A stretch of DNA of 64,000 nucleotides from Methylophilus sp. Leaf416 (GTDB lineage Bacteria > Pseudomonadota > Gammaproteobacteria > Burkholderiales > Methylophilaceae): assembly GCF_001424665.1 (NCBI RefSeq), contig NZ_LMQS01000004.1, forward strand, positions 437,680 through 501,679. The letters are read 5' to 3'. The notes below the pieces were generated by a model. That model did no database searches, was not told the origin of the DNA, and saw only the letters and a program-made list of their open reading frames with translations. Shown piece after piece: positions 1 through 9,359 of the stretch. The position numbers and the translations under genes were made by a program. Position 1 is the stretch's first letter; each line of letters opens with the position of its first letter.

Positions 1-421
1 GTTCACCTTGCCTTGCGGATTTTTTCATTGCGTTGATAAAGGGCTGGAAGGTATGGACCAGGCCCATGACATTGGTATCAAACACGGCCTGGAAGGCGGG
101 AATGTCCTCCTGGTATTCTGTCAGCGTACCGCGGCTGACACCGGCATTGCCGATCACAATATGCGGTGTGCCAACATTTGCCAACAACTCGCTGGCAATT
201 GTTTGCATGCGCTCAACATCACGCACGTCTGCGACATAGGCATGCACCTGGCTGCCATACGCAGTCATTATTTCATTTTGCAGGCTATCCAGCGCGGATT
301 GTTTACGGCCTATGAGTGTCAGTATGCATTGTGCGCCATAATGCCGGGCATACGCCTTTGCCAGGGCTTGCCCAATACCGCTGGAGGCGCCGGTAATAAC
401 GATATGAAGTTGAGAAGGCAC
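1..421 (-). CDS. SDR-family short-chain oxidoreductase (3' end cut by window)
   Basis: Reading the minus strand from a GTG at 421 gives an N-terminus with the Rossmann motif TGASSGIG at about residues 10-17 and a later NAG motif, the classic short-chain dehydrogenase/reductase fold that binds NAD(P)H. No ATG lies in frame just upstream, so the GTG is the best start. About 140 residues are visible and the active-site YxxxK lies outside the window. The substrate cannot be told. An SDR next to dsbA/argS is common in betaproteobacteria (from memory); here a plus-strand block separates them. The plus-strand reading frame over the same bases is a shadow. Confidence 0.85.
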   Translation of the reverse strand, partial: MPSQLHIVITGASSGIGQALAKAYARHYGAQCILTLIGRKQSALDSLQNEIMTAYGSQVHAYVADVRDVERMQTIASELLANVGTPHIVIGNAGVSRGTLTEYQEDIPAFQAVFDTNVMGLVHTFQPFINAMKKSARQGE

Positions 422-487
422 TGGCTTAAATCTTACAGAAAAAAATGGTTGGGTTAGAATGCCATAAAACAACACGGGGAAACAATC

Positions 488-862
488 ATGAATCTGGAAA
501 AAGTGATTTTTGGGTTTTTTATTATTTTGGCCATGACGCTCAACTTCGGTTTTTTTGTCGGCCAGATTGATAATCCCCAACACCATTTGCACTATGAGTT
601 ATATGCGGCCATTGTGGTCAACCTCATTGCGACCGTACTTAAGTTTGGAGACCGTACCCAGATTGGCGCCATTCACCTGGCGACCAGCCTAGTGGCAGAT
701 CTGCAGCTGATTGCCGCTGCCATTATCTGGACCGCAGCCGGCACCCAGTCCGCAGCGCCAGAAGTGATCGTCGGCGTTGTATCACTGTCGGGTGGTGCTT
801 TTCTGGCCAATATCACATCCGTGATTCTACTGATCTACGAAACCGTCACCCTGCGCCGCTAG
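488..862 (+). CDS. small integral membrane protein, DUF6394-like
   Basis: This 124-residue protein has four hydrophobic stretches, at about residues 5-26, 38-52, 64-84 and 96-118, so it is almost certainly an inner-membrane protein. It resembles the DUF6394 family, whose members often sit beside potassium-channel genes. It ends 10 bases before the RCK channel gene on the same strand, so the two are probably co-transcribed and may work together, for instance as an accessory subunit. That role is inference from context; no catalytic motif is visible. Confidence 0.7.
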   Translation: MNLEKVIFGFFIILAMTLNFGFFVGQIDNPQHHLHYELYAAIVVNLIATVLKFGDRTQIGAIHLATSLVADLQLIAAAIIWTAAGTQSAAPEVIVGVVSLSGGAFLANITSVILLIYETVTLRR

Positions 863-872
863 TATCTCAGCA

Positions 873-2567
873 ATGAACCTCAATCAGATCATTTTCCTGA
901 TTTTGCGGCGCATGCGTGCGCCGCTGTTGATGGTGATCATCAGCTACGCCATTGCACTGATTGGCTTTGTGCTGATTTCCGGGATTGATGATCAAGGCCG
1001 ACCTTATCACCTGAGCTTTTTCGATGCATTTTATATCCTGAGCTATACCGCCACCACGATAGGTTTTGGCGAAATCCCCTACCCGTTCACCGGTCACCAA
1101 CGCATGTGGATGACCTTCTCCATTTATTTCACTGTGATTGCCTGGTTTTATGCCATCGGGGCGATTATTGGTTTGTTCCAGGAGGCTTCCCTGCAGCAGG
1201 CAATCAAAACCGCCAGATTCCAGCGCGATGTCTGTAATCTGATGGAACCTTTTTACCTGATTTGCGGCTATGGTGAAACGGGCAGTGAGCTGGTGCGTGC
1301 GCTGGATAAAAATGAACTACGGGTAGTGGTACTGGAAATCAATCCCGAACGGATAAATGAACTTGGCATGAATGAATACCAGTTCTATGTGCCCCATTTG
1401 TGCGCAGATGCGAAATTGTCAGAAGTTTTGCTATACGCCGGAATCAAAAATCCTATGTGCAGGGGCGTGGCGGCATTAACTGATGACGATCATGCCAACC
1501 TGGCCATTTCAGTGGCAGTGAAATTGATCAAACCAGAGCTGCCGGTGCTGGCCAGGGTAGAAAATGATGTGGTGGCGGCCAATATGGCATCATTCGGTAC
1601 CGACCATATTATCAATCCATACAAGATTTTTGGTGAGCATTTGGCGATGCGCTTGAATGCGCTGGGCACTTACCTGTTGCACGAATGGCTGACCAGGGCA
1701 CCGGGCGATGCGATAGAACCACCGGCGGCGATCCCTAAAGGCAAATGGATTGCCTGTGGCTTTGGCCGTTTCGGCAAATCGGTAGTCAATAGCCTGCAAA
1801 AGGATGTTGTGGATGTCACCATTATTGAAGCGGATCCTAAAGGTACCCAATGCGAGCACTGTATTGTTGGCAGCGGCGTAGAGTCACATATCCTCCAGCA
1901 AGCAGGTGTGGAGCAGGCAGTTGGCATTGTGGCTGGGACTGACAATGATATTAATAACCTGTCGATCGTCATGACGGCGCAGGAGGTGAATCCGGAATTG
2001 TTTGTGATTATCCGCAAAAACAAGCGTCACAACGACCCCTTGTTCCAGCACTTTAATGCCGATATCACCATGCAGCCGAGTGACGTGATTGCGCATACCT
2101 GTTTGTCTTATATGGTCTCACCGATGCTGGCTGAATTCCTGGCGACTGCACGGCATCAAACCAATGCCTGGGCCAATGCGGTGATTGCTCAACTGGTTTC
2201 CAAATTAGGCGAGCAAGTGCCGGATACCTGGGATATCACGATAGGAGACGAGATGGCTTTTGCCGTGTGCGCGTTGATGCGGCAAGGCCTGCAACCTACC
2301 CTCAAACATCTGGTGACGAGTCCTTCCGGCAAGCGGCACGAAATGCCGGTAGTACCATTAATGCTGGTGCGCGGTGAGCAAAAGTCCATGTTACCGGAGC
2401 TTTCTACTCCGCTGCAATTGGGCGACAAGATCTTATGCTGTGGGATGGACCAGGCAAAGTCGATACAACGTTACGTCATGCATGACATCAAAACCTTGCA
2501 TTACATCGTCACCGGCACCGAAATGCCAGAAACCTGGATAGGTCGCTGGTTAAAATCAAAAAATTAA
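873..2567 (+). CDS. two-RCK potassium channel protein
   Basis: The N-terminus has two membrane segments (about residues 15-37 and 78-102) around a pore loop carrying TIGFGE at 62-67, a variant of the potassium selectivity filter TVGYGD. Two cytoplasmic Rossmann-type RCK/TrkA-N modules follow, the first with GYGETG at 132-137 and the second with GFGRFG at 296-301, each with a TrkA-C-like tail. This 2TM plus tandem-RCK layout is that of ligand-gated potassium channels of the inner membrane. The GFG filter is a tolerated variant but makes ion selectivity less certain. It is the second gene of a pair with the small DUF6394-like membrane protein. Confidence 0.85.
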   Translation: MNLNQIIFLILRRMRAPLLMVIISYAIALIGFVLISGIDDQGRPYHLSFFDAFYILSYTATTIGFGEIPYPFTGHQRMWMTFSIYFTVIAWFYAIGAIIGLFQEASLQQAIKTARFQRDVCNLMEPFYLICGYGETGSELVRALDKNELRVVVLEINPERINELGMNEYQFYVPHLCADAKLSEVLLYAGIKNPMCRGVAALTDDDHANLAISVAVKLIKPELPVLARVENDVVAANMASFGTDHIINPYKIFGEHLAMRLNALGTYLLHEWLTRAPGDAIEPPAAIPKGKWIACGFGRFGKSVVNSLQKDVVDVTIIEADPKGTQCEHCIVGSGVESHILQQAGVEQAVGIVAGTDNDINNLSIVMTAQEVNPELFVIIRKNKRHNDPLFQHFNADITMQPSDVIAHTCLSYMVSPMLAEFLATARHQTNAWANAVIAQLVSKLGEQVPDTWDITIGDEMAFAVCALMRQGLQPTLKHLVTSPSGKRHEMPVVPLMLVRGEQKSMLPELSTPLQLGDKILCCGMDQAKSIQRYVMHDIKTLHYIVTGTEMPETWIGRWLKSKN

Positions 2568-2748
2568 AGTTTTAAAAATCAACAATGTAAAATTAATATG
2601 GTGAAGTTTTGTCAAATTCACAAAGAATTCACACCCATCAGATTTAAATTTTCGGCATGATTGAATTTTTGCTGAAACAAATAATAGCAACATCTCCGCA
2701 CCGAGTGCGTTTTCAAAGTGGGGATCGTTCCTGAATTTTGAAAGCTGT

Positions 2749-3324
2749 ATGACCGAGTTACTGATAACCTCCGCCAAGGGTGCGCTTAAAACCCAACCTG
2801 TTTTTCTGCTTATCATCCTATTGAGTTTGACGGTGGCGAGTTATCTGAATAAAGGATTCAATAGCATTACACAATCACTACTTTTTGTTGCAGTAGTGCT
2901 TATAGCCTACAAGTTTCGGCGGTGGTATATAGACTCCAAAAAGCGAGTCTTGATCAATAAAGCCAGCAGGGAAATAGAAGTGATTACTTATACTATTTTT
3001 GGCACTCGGCTTCATAAACGCTATCCAATTATGTATTTTGGCGCTATCAGATCTTATATTTCATTAGGTAACAGAGCGAAAAATGTGGTCGAACTCGTCA
3101 CTAATGATGGTGCCCGTAGTTTGCACCTAACGGCTTTTTTATCGAGTGGTGCCAGGAAATTCTGGTCGTCTAAACTTGAAACTGAAAATCCCGAAGCGGC
3201 AAATTTAGTCACTACGGTTGCCAGTTTTATCCCTGTGCAAAACCTCGGCTTTGTTGGGCATCATATTGGCAAGCTGCCAGTAGAAAAAGCCAGAAATAGC
3301 TTCTTTAAAAAGATATTCAAATGA
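2749..3324 (+). CDS. hypothetical membrane-anchored protein
   Basis: I do not recognise this 191-residue protein. It starts with two hydrophobic helices (about residues 17-33 and 41-56), followed by a basic junction (KFRRWYIDSKKR) and a soluble domain of about 130 residues that should face the cytoplasm. That layout recalls small PH-like membrane proteins, but no family motif is clear. The C-terminus is very basic. It is followed ten bases later by the DUF2007 gene, so the two are likely one operon. Sequence upstream is AT-rich with no convincing coding ORF. Confidence 0.6.
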   Translation: MTELLITSAKGALKTQPVFLLIILLSLTVASYLNKGFNSITQSLLFVAVVLIAYKFRRWYIDSKKRVLINKASREIEVITYTIFGTRLHKRYPIMYFGAIRSYISLGNRAKNVVELVTNDGARSLHLTAFLSSGARKFWSSKLETENPEAANLVTTVASFIPVQNLGFVGHHIGKLPVEKARNSFFKKIFK

Positions 3325-3334
3325 TTTTGATGTC

Positions 3335-3643
3335 ATGATCCCCATCTACACGCCACAAACTGAGTCTGAGGTCGCGGTTATTTCATCCATGCTGGATGCA
3401 TATGAAATTCCGTATTACATACGGGGTGGTGCTTTTAGCAAGCTTTACCCTGGCTTGCAAATAAAAGACTACAACATGCAAACCTTTATGGTGCCAGATG
3501 AGTTTCAAGCGTTTGCACTGGAATTATTAAACGATTTTATTAATCCAACACCGCAGGAAGAGGCTGTTGAAACACAATTTTCCATCACCAGAGTTTTAAG
3601 GGTATTAATGGAAATCACCTTGATGGGCTGTGTTTACAGGTAA
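3335..3643 (+). CDS. DUF2007 (putative signal-transducing) domain protein
   Basis: This 102-residue protein fits the DUF2007 pattern: a short domain in which an opening strand is followed by a helix that samples two positions (SEVAVISSMLDAYEIPYYI), then a glycine-rich turn and a VPDEFQAFALELL helix. The fold is ferredoxin-like, related to small regulatory domains; its ligand is unknown. The C-terminal 30 residues are hydrophobic, as in many family members. It is the last gene of the plus-strand block and is followed by a strong bidirectional terminator. Confidence 0.7.
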   Translation: MIPIYTPQTESEVAVISSMLDAYEIPYYIRGGAFSKLYPGLQIKDYNMQTFMVPDEFQAFALELLNDFINPTPQEEAVETQFSITRVLRVLMEITLMGCVYR

Positions 3644-3744
3644 GCGCTGGAATAAAAATAAGTCAGAAGACAGTCAAAGCTCTGATGAATAAATGAGTTT
3701 CTCTCTCAGCAACAGGAGAGCGTTTTTAAAGACGCAAGCCAACA

Positions 3745-3770
3745 AAAAGCCCTGCAAATGCAGGGCTTTT
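3745..3770. terminator. bidirectional intrinsic terminator
   Basis: A 7-bp GC stem GCCCTGC/GCAGGGC with an AAAT loop is flanked by AAAA on the left and TTTT on the right, so it can end transcription in both directions. It sits between the converging DUF2007 gene and dsbA. Confidence 0.85.
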
Positions 3771-3785
3771 ATTTCAAGCTAAGGC

Positions 3786-4424
3786 TTATTTCTTGGCTTT
3801 ATCTTTGCGAACATTGTTGATAATAAAATCCGCAGTTTGCAGAGCAGCATCATTACCGCCCGCCATTGAGCTACCTGTAATATATTTGCCGTCAATCACC
3901 AGACTAGGGACACCAGTCGCACCAGAAGCCTTGAAAACTTGCATGGCTTTATTCAATTGCATATTGGTAGCAAAAGATTTAAAAGCTTTTTCAACCTTGA
4001 TTTTGTCCAGCCCGCCTTGCTTGATGACCCAGTCAATCGTCGCTGCTTCATCCGCAGGGTTCAATGTTTTGCTTTTATGGATCGCATCAAATAATTGGCT
4101 ATGCAGTTTATCTAATACGCCCAGTTCCTGCATGGCGTAAAAGGCCTTCGCCATCGGCGCCCAGCCGGCATTAGGCAACGCTGGTACACGCTTGAAATAT
4201 ACGTCTGCTGGTAGTTTTTTAACCCATGCTTCCAGCGGTTGTTCCATATGGTAACAATGCGGACAGCCATACCAGAAAATTTCCATCACTTCGATTTTGC
4301 TTGGCTGGTCAGTCGCAATTTGTTGCGTGACCTGGTCAAACTGTACGCCCATTTGTGGGTCCGCTGAAACTGCAGTGGAGGTCAGTCCGGCCAGCAGCAT
4401 CAAACTAAACAACATTTTTTTCAT
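3786..4424 (-). CDS. dsbA: periplasmic thiol:disulfide oxidoreductase DsbA
   Basis: A signal peptide of about 21 residues ends at AVSA, followed by a thioredoxin-fold protein with the active site CPHC at residues 54-57 and the cis-proline loop TGVPSLVI. DsbA donates disulfides to proteins folding in the periplasm and is re-oxidised by DsbB, which is not in this window. The length (212 residues) is normal. It lies downstream of argS and the SPOR-domain gene on the same strand, a conserved betaproteobacterial order. Confidence 0.95.
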   Translation of the reverse strand: MKKMLFSLMLLAGLTSTAVSADPQMGVQFDQVTQQIATDQPSKIEVMEIFWYGCPHCYHMEQPLEAWVKKLPADVYFKRVPALPNAGWAPMAKAFYAMQELGVLDKLHSQLFDAIHKSKTLNPADEAATIDWVIKQGGLDKIKVEKAFKSFATNMQLNKAMQVFKASGATGVPSLVIDGKYITGSSMAGGNDAALQTADFIINNVRKDKAKK

Positions 4425-4537
4425 AAAATTAGCTTCCTTGTTCGAAAGTGATGTTTAACTTATCTGATAATTTACAAACTGATGATTTAACGTAGCCAGG
4501 TAACAATGCGATGACAGCCCAAGTGTAATGGCTGTGA

Positions 4538-5128
4538 TTAATGTGCAGAAGACTCGATATTGACCTTGATCAGATTGGCCTGGAATCCATTGGTTTCGAG
4601 GTCATGGCTGATTTTACTGATTTTGGCCAAATCACGCAGCGGACCAATGCGCACCCGGTGCATGGTACCTTTATTAGGAATATCAGCTGTCTGCACAAAC
4701 GCTTCAAAGCCGACCAAAGCCAGGCGGGTTTTCAGGTTGTTGGCATCATCTTCTTTGGCGAATGCGCCGACCTGGATGAAGTAACTTTCCTGCTTGATGG
4801 TCGGGTTCTTTTTGACCTGTTCTTCACTGATTTTGCTCTCGGTGTCTGGCAAAATGGTGTAAAAATCAAACTTGTTCGGGTCTTCAATCGCCGCGCTGCC
4901 GGGTTTGACTTCTTCTTCAGTGACGGTGTTTTTAATCGGTAATTCTTGCTGGCCTTCGTCTTTTTTAAAGGCACTGGAGAAAGGGCTATGATCGCCCTTG
5001 ATATAAATGATCAACGCCACTGTGAGGGCGACACCCAGGAAAAGCCCTACCAGCAGGCCGTTAAAAAACGAGCTGCCGCTACTTTTAGATTTGGGCTTTG
5101 CTTGTGAGGGTTTGTAATCGCGACTCAT
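4538..5128 (-). CDS. SPOR-domain protein (FtsN-like)
   Basis: The protein has a short basic cytoplasmic tail, one membrane helix (about residues 22-43, FFNGLLVGLFLGVALTVALI), a charged linker, and a C-terminal SPOR domain (about 110-190; SYFIQVGAFAKEDDANNLKTR). SPOR domains bind denuded septal peptidoglycan glycan strands. The topology and the place between argS and dsbA match the FtsN-like genes of betaproteobacteria, so a role in cell division is likely. FtsN identity itself is inference, since essential FtsN motifs are poorly conserved. Confidence 0.85.
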   Translation of the reverse strand: MSRDYKPSQAKPKSKSSGSSFFNGLLVGLFLGVALTVALIIYIKGDHSPFSSAFKKDEGQQELPIKNTVTEEEVKPGSAAIEDPNKFDFYTILPDTESKISEEQVKKNPTIKQESYFIQVGAFAKEDDANNLKTRLALVGFEAFVQTADIPNKGTMHRVRIGPLRDLAKISKISHDLETNGFQANLIKVNIESSAH

Positions 5129-5225
5129 GTGTACTATTCAACCATTCAATTCGGTGAGTTATTCCAACTAATCAATTTTCATCTCATTCAATTAAGCAAT
5201 GCTAATGCGCTTAATGCTGACGGGC

Positions 5226-6884
5226 TTACATTTTATCCGGCGCACTCACACCCAACAGGTACAAACCGTTACGTAGTACGGTGCGCGTAGCGGTGATCAG
5301 TGCCAGACGTGCCTGTTTAATTTGCACATCATCCACCAAAAATTTGGTGTCATTGTAATAACTATGCAGGGCACTGGCTAGTTCTTTGAGGTAATTGGCT
5401 ACCATATGTGGCGCCGACGCCTGGCAAGCAGTGACCACTACTTCCGGGTATTGGCTTAAGGCCTGCATCAATGCGGTTTCGGCAGCACTCTCCAAAGGCG
5501 AAAGATCTGCATTTGCCAGAGTGGTGCTATCGCCAGCCCATTGATTAAGCACACTGCAAATCCGCGCATGCGCATATTGAATGTAATACACCGGATTGTC
5601 GTTGGTTTGCGCACGGGCCAGGTCAATATCAAACACCAGTTGTGAATCTGCACTACGCGCGGCCAGGAAATAGCGCGTGGCGTCACAACCCACCTCTTCG
5701 ATGAGGTCACGTAAGGTGACATAACTGCCGGCGCGTTTGGATAATTTAACTTCTTCACCACCACGCATCACGGTGACCATCTGGTGCAGGACGTACTCCG
5801 GCCAGTCTTGTGGAATGCCGGTATTCAATGCCTGCAAGCCGGCGCGTACACGCGTTATGGTGCTGTGGTGATCGGCGCCCTGCTCGTTAATGACGCGCTT
5901 GAAACCACGGTTCCATTTTTCGCGGTGGTAAGCGACATCGGGTACAAAATAAGTATAACCACCTTCTTTTTTGCGCATGACGCGGTCTTTGTCGTCGCCG
6001 AAATCGGTAGTGCGCAACCACAGCGCGTCATCCTGCTCGTAAGTGTGACCACTGCTGATTAACGCTTGGACCGCATTTTCGACTTTGCCTTCGGTGTACA
6101 AAGCACTTTCCAGCGAAAACACATCGAATTTGATCTGGAAAGCCTGTAAATCGAGGTCTTGCTCATGGCGTAGATAAGCCACGGCAAACTTGCGGATGGA
6201 TTCGGCATCATTGACATCGCCGCTGGCTGTCACCGCCATATCGTCAGCGGTAACAGTTTCCTTCGCCAGGTAAGCCTTGGCAATATCGCCAATGTATTCG
6301 CCTCGGTAACCATCTTCAGGAAAGCGCGCATCGTCAGGCGCAATGCCAAGGGCGCGGGCATGCACTGACTTGGTCAGGTTATCAATCTGCGCACCGGCGT
6401 CGTTGTAATAAAACTCGCGTGTCACATCCCAGCCATTGGCATCCAGCAAGCGGCACAGGCAATCGCCCACCGCTGCGCCACGGCCATGGCCTACGTGCAG
6501 CGGACCGGTCGGATTCGCGGAAACGAATTCGACCTGCACTTTTGCCTGCTGGCCTGAAGTATTGCGGCCAAACGCTTCGCCTGCCTGGAAAATATTTTTG
6601 ACAATGTCCTGCTTGCTTTGCGCAGAAAGGAAGAAATTAATAAATCCAGCACCCGCGATTTCCACTTTACTGATCACGCTATTGGCAGGCAGGTTATCAA
6701 TAATGGTTTGTGCAATCGCACGTGGATTCTGCTTGAGAGGCTTGGCTAATTGCATGGCAATGTTGCTGGCGAAGTCACCGTGCTCGGCAGATTTTGGCCG
6801 CTCAAGAATGATATTCAGGCTGGAGGTGTCTTCCACCAGCGGAGTCACCGCTTGCAGAATCAATTCTGTGATCGTTTGTTTCAA
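5226..6884 (-). CDS. argS: arginyl-tRNA synthetase
   Basis: This class I synthetase of 552 residues charges tRNA-Arg with arginine. It begins with the Arg-specific N-terminal additional domain, then the HIGH signature as HVGHGRG (near residue 134) and a KMSKS-like KLSKRAG motif near residue 375, and ends with the DALR anticodon-binding domain (HSYYN...RLALI). Length is close to the usual 550-580. It is transcribed away from priA, with 59 bases between the two start codons, so their promoters must overlap. Confidence 0.97.
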   Translation of the reverse strand: MKQTITELILQAVTPLVEDTSSLNIILERPKSAEHGDFASNIAMQLAKPLKQNPRAIAQTIIDNLPANSVISKVEIAGAGFINFFLSAQSKQDIVKNIFQAGEAFGRNTSGQQAKVQVEFVSANPTGPLHVGHGRGAAVGDCLCRLLDANGWDVTREFYYNDAGAQIDNLTKSVHARALGIAPDDARFPEDGYRGEYIGDIAKAYLAKETVTADDMAVTASGDVNDAESIRKFAVAYLRHEQDLDLQAFQIKFDVFSLESALYTEGKVENAVQALISSGHTYEQDDALWLRTTDFGDDKDRVMRKKEGGYTYFVPDVAYHREKWNRGFKRVINEQGADHHSTITRVRAGLQALNTGIPQDWPEYVLHQMVTVMRGGEEVKLSKRAGSYVTLRDLIEEVGCDATRYFLAARSADSQLVFDIDLARAQTNDNPVYYIQYAHARICSVLNQWAGDSTTLANADLSPLESAAETALMQALSQYPEVVVTACQASAPHMVANYLKELASALHSYYNDTKFLVDDVQIKQARLALITATRTVLRNGLYLLGVSAPDKM

Positions 6885-6943
6885 GGTTAAAATGGTGCGG
6901 AATAGTCAAACCGCCATTTTAACCTAATAAACCACTTTCACCC

Positions 6944-9217
6944 ATGTGTTCCGCAGCCCTTTCCACTCAGGTCACCTCACCCGCCCGCATTGTCCGCGTG
7001 GTGCTGGATGTGCCATTGGATCGCCAGTTTGATTACCTGAACCCGGGTTTGGATATCCGTGAAGGTAATCGCGTGGTGGTGCCTTTTGCCGGGCGGCAAC
7101 TGATCGGCATTGTGATGGCATTGCCTGCGCAAAGCGATGTACCAGAACACAAGTTGAAAGCGGTGATCCAGGGTTTCGAAGATGTGCCGTTCGATGCCGC
7201 CACGCTGAAATTATTGCGTTTTTGCGCGGATTATTATCATTACCCATTCGGCCAGACGGTGCTTTCCAGTTTGCCCTTGCGTTTGCGGCAAACCAAACCT
7301 GCGGTTTCACGCAAAATGTGGGTATATGCATTGGCGCAACCGGTACCTGAAGATCTGGTCGGCAAACGCCAGTTGATTCTTTCAAAATTGATTACTGTGT
7401 TGCAGCAGCATAAAGAATGCAGCGAACGTCTACTAGCTGAAGTGTCTTCGGGTTGGCGCAAAGCCATTCAACCCTTGCTTGAAACCGGACTGGTGAGCAG
7501 GCGTGAAGTATTGGCGATACGGCCTTCCCTGCCCGCCTCTGACCATGAACCGGTATTGAATGAAGAGCAGGCCCATGCGGTTAATTGCATAGTGAAAGAC
7601 TTAAGCCGCTTCCAGCCTTGGCTATTGTTTGGAGTCACAGGTTCAGGAAAAACAGAAGTCTATATCCGTTTGTTGCAAGCTGTATTGGCTGAACCTGAAT
7701 CCCAGGTATTAATTATGGTGCCGGAGATCAACCTCACTCCGCAATTGGAAGGACGTTTCCGGAGCAGGTTGAGCCAATTCCCATTGGTGACTCTACACAG
7801 CCACTTAAGTGAGAGTGAGCGCTTGCAACATTGGCAGGCAGCACAGTCTGGCGAAGCACGTATTGTGATTGGCACGCGCTTAAGTGTGTTTACGCCTATG
7901 CCTCATCTTAAGCTGATGATTCTTGATGAGGAGCACGACAGCTCGTATAAGCAGCAGGATGGCATGCGCTACCACGCGCGTGATGTGGCTTTGGTGCGGG
8001 CAAAACAATGTGGGATTCCGGTAGTGCTTGGGAGTGCAACGCCATCGCTGGAAAGCTGGTACAACGCGATTGGCGATGTAGAAAAATCCAAGCACCCCAA
8101 TAAAAAACCTTCCTACCGATTGCTGACCCTCAATCATCGTGCAGCTGCACAGGCGCAATTGCCGCGCATATTTTGTGTAGATACCACGCACTCACCGCCC
8201 GAAGCCGGATTAACGCCGCAATTAAAACAGGCGATCACGCAACGCCTTGAGCGTGGTGAACAGAGCTTGCTGTTTATCAATCGCCGTGGCTATGCGCCGG
8301 TGCTGCATTGCTCTGCCTGCCAGTGGCTGGCAGATTGCCGCCGCTGTTCAGCCAAAGTGGTGCTGCACCTGCGGCAACGGCTTTTGCGCTGCCACCATTG
8401 CGGTGATGAGCAGCCTGTTCCCCTGCAATGCCCGAGTTGCGGTAATCCGGATTTACGTCCGGTAGGCCAGGCGACCCAGCGGGTAGAAGAAACCTTGCAA
8501 CAGCTTTTTCCTCAGGCGCGAATTGCCCGCGTTGATAAGGATACGATTCAAGGTAAAGATGCACTCACCGAGGTACTGTCTGCAGTGCATGCCGGAAAAA
8601 TTGATATTCTCATCGGCACACAAATGTTGGCCAAAGGTCATGACTTTGCCAATCTCACCTTGGTAGGGGTGCTCGATACCGACAGTGCGCTATACAGCCC
8701 GGATTATCGTGCCAGTGAGCGCTTGTTTGCCCAGCTGATGCAAGTGTCCGGGCGAGCAGGACGCGGCGACAAACCGGGCGAGGTCCTGATACAAACCGCT
8801 TTCCCGCAGCACCCATTGTTTGGCGCTTTACAACAGCAAAACTATGCCGAATTTGCTGACAGTTTGCTGCAAGAGCGCATCACGCTGCAATTTCCCCCAG
8901 CTGCTTACATTGCCGTCATGAAAGCCGAAGCTGCTGACTATGCGCTGGTGGAGCAATTTTTAACTGATTTGACGCTGTCCGCACGTGAATTTATCGCGCA
9001 GCAAGGGGGTGTTTTGTCTGAAAAGCCGGTGATTTACGACCCCGTGCGGCCAGTCATTGCCCGCTTAAATCGCATGGAGCGTGGCTATGTGATGATGCAG
9101 TGCACGCAACGCAATCCCATTCAGCAACTTTTGCATGCCGCAGTTGCTTGGGCAAGGCAGCATCCCTTGCAGGCAAAGATACGCTGGGTGGTCGATGTAG
9201 ATGCGCTGGATTATTGA
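6944..9217 (+). CDS. priA: primosomal protein N' (replication restart helicase PriA)
   Basis: PriA recognises stalled forks and reloads DnaB. The 757-residue product has the N-terminal 3' DNA-binding domain, Walker A GVTGSGKTE near residue 230, a DEEH box (LDEEHDSSYKQ), and a zinc-binding insertion with CSACQWLADCRRC followed by CHHC and CPSC. Helicase motifs V-VI are seen in DKDTIQGK and QVSGRAGRG. The length is normal. The ATG at 6944 gives about 15 residues before the conserved ARIVRVVLDVPL start, so a slightly later start is also possible. Confidence 0.96.
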   Translation: MCSAALSTQVTSPARIVRVVLDVPLDRQFDYLNPGLDIREGNRVVVPFAGRQLIGIVMALPAQSDVPEHKLKAVIQGFEDVPFDAATLKLLRFCADYYHYPFGQTVLSSLPLRLRQTKPAVSRKMWVYALAQPVPEDLVGKRQLILSKLITVLQQHKECSERLLAEVSSGWRKAIQPLLETGLVSRREVLAIRPSLPASDHEPVLNEEQAHAVNCIVKDLSRFQPWLLFGVTGSGKTEVYIRLLQAVLAEPESQVLIMVPEINLTPQLEGRFRSRLSQFPLVTLHSHLSESERLQHWQAAQSGEARIVIGTRLSVFTPMPHLKLMILDEEHDSSYKQQDGMRYHARDVALVRAKQCGIPVVLGSATPSLESWYNAIGDVEKSKHPNKKPSYRLLTLNHRAAAQAQLPRIFCVDTTHSPPEAGLTPQLKQAITQRLERGEQSLLFINRRGYAPVLHCSACQWLADCRRCSAKVVLHLRQRLLRCHHCGDEQPVPLQCPSCGNPDLRPVGQATQRVEETLQQLFPQARIARVDKDTIQGKDALTEVLSAVHAGKIDILIGTQMLAKGHDFANLTLVGVLDTDSALYSPDYRASERLFAQLMQVSGRAGRGDKPGEVLIQTAFPQHPLFGALQQQNYAEFADSLLQERITLQFPPAAYIAVMKAEAADYALVEQFLTDLTLSAREFIAQQGGVLSEKPVIYDPVRPVIARLNRMERGYVMMQCTQRNPIQQLLHAAVAWARQHPLQAKIRWVVDVDALDY

Positions 9218-9359
9218 TTTTGCAGGGTTTTTACAACAATTAAACAGTCCCGCCAGTAAAAATTGTAAAATATTGTAGTCAATACGTTGAACTTTGTATC
9301 GTAAATTTCACAGTGCGATATGATAAGGGCTTGATTAAAGGGTGTAAGAAGGAAAAATT

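Noticed and set aside
8-457. 149-codon plus-strand ORF at the left edge
   Set aside because: It overlaps the minus-strand SDR gene, which has clear Rossmann and NAG motifs; the plus frame has no family features.
2658-2735. 25-codon ORF upstream of the 2749 gene
   Set aside because: No ribosome-binding site and no recognisable composition; it looks like chance in AT-rich sequence.
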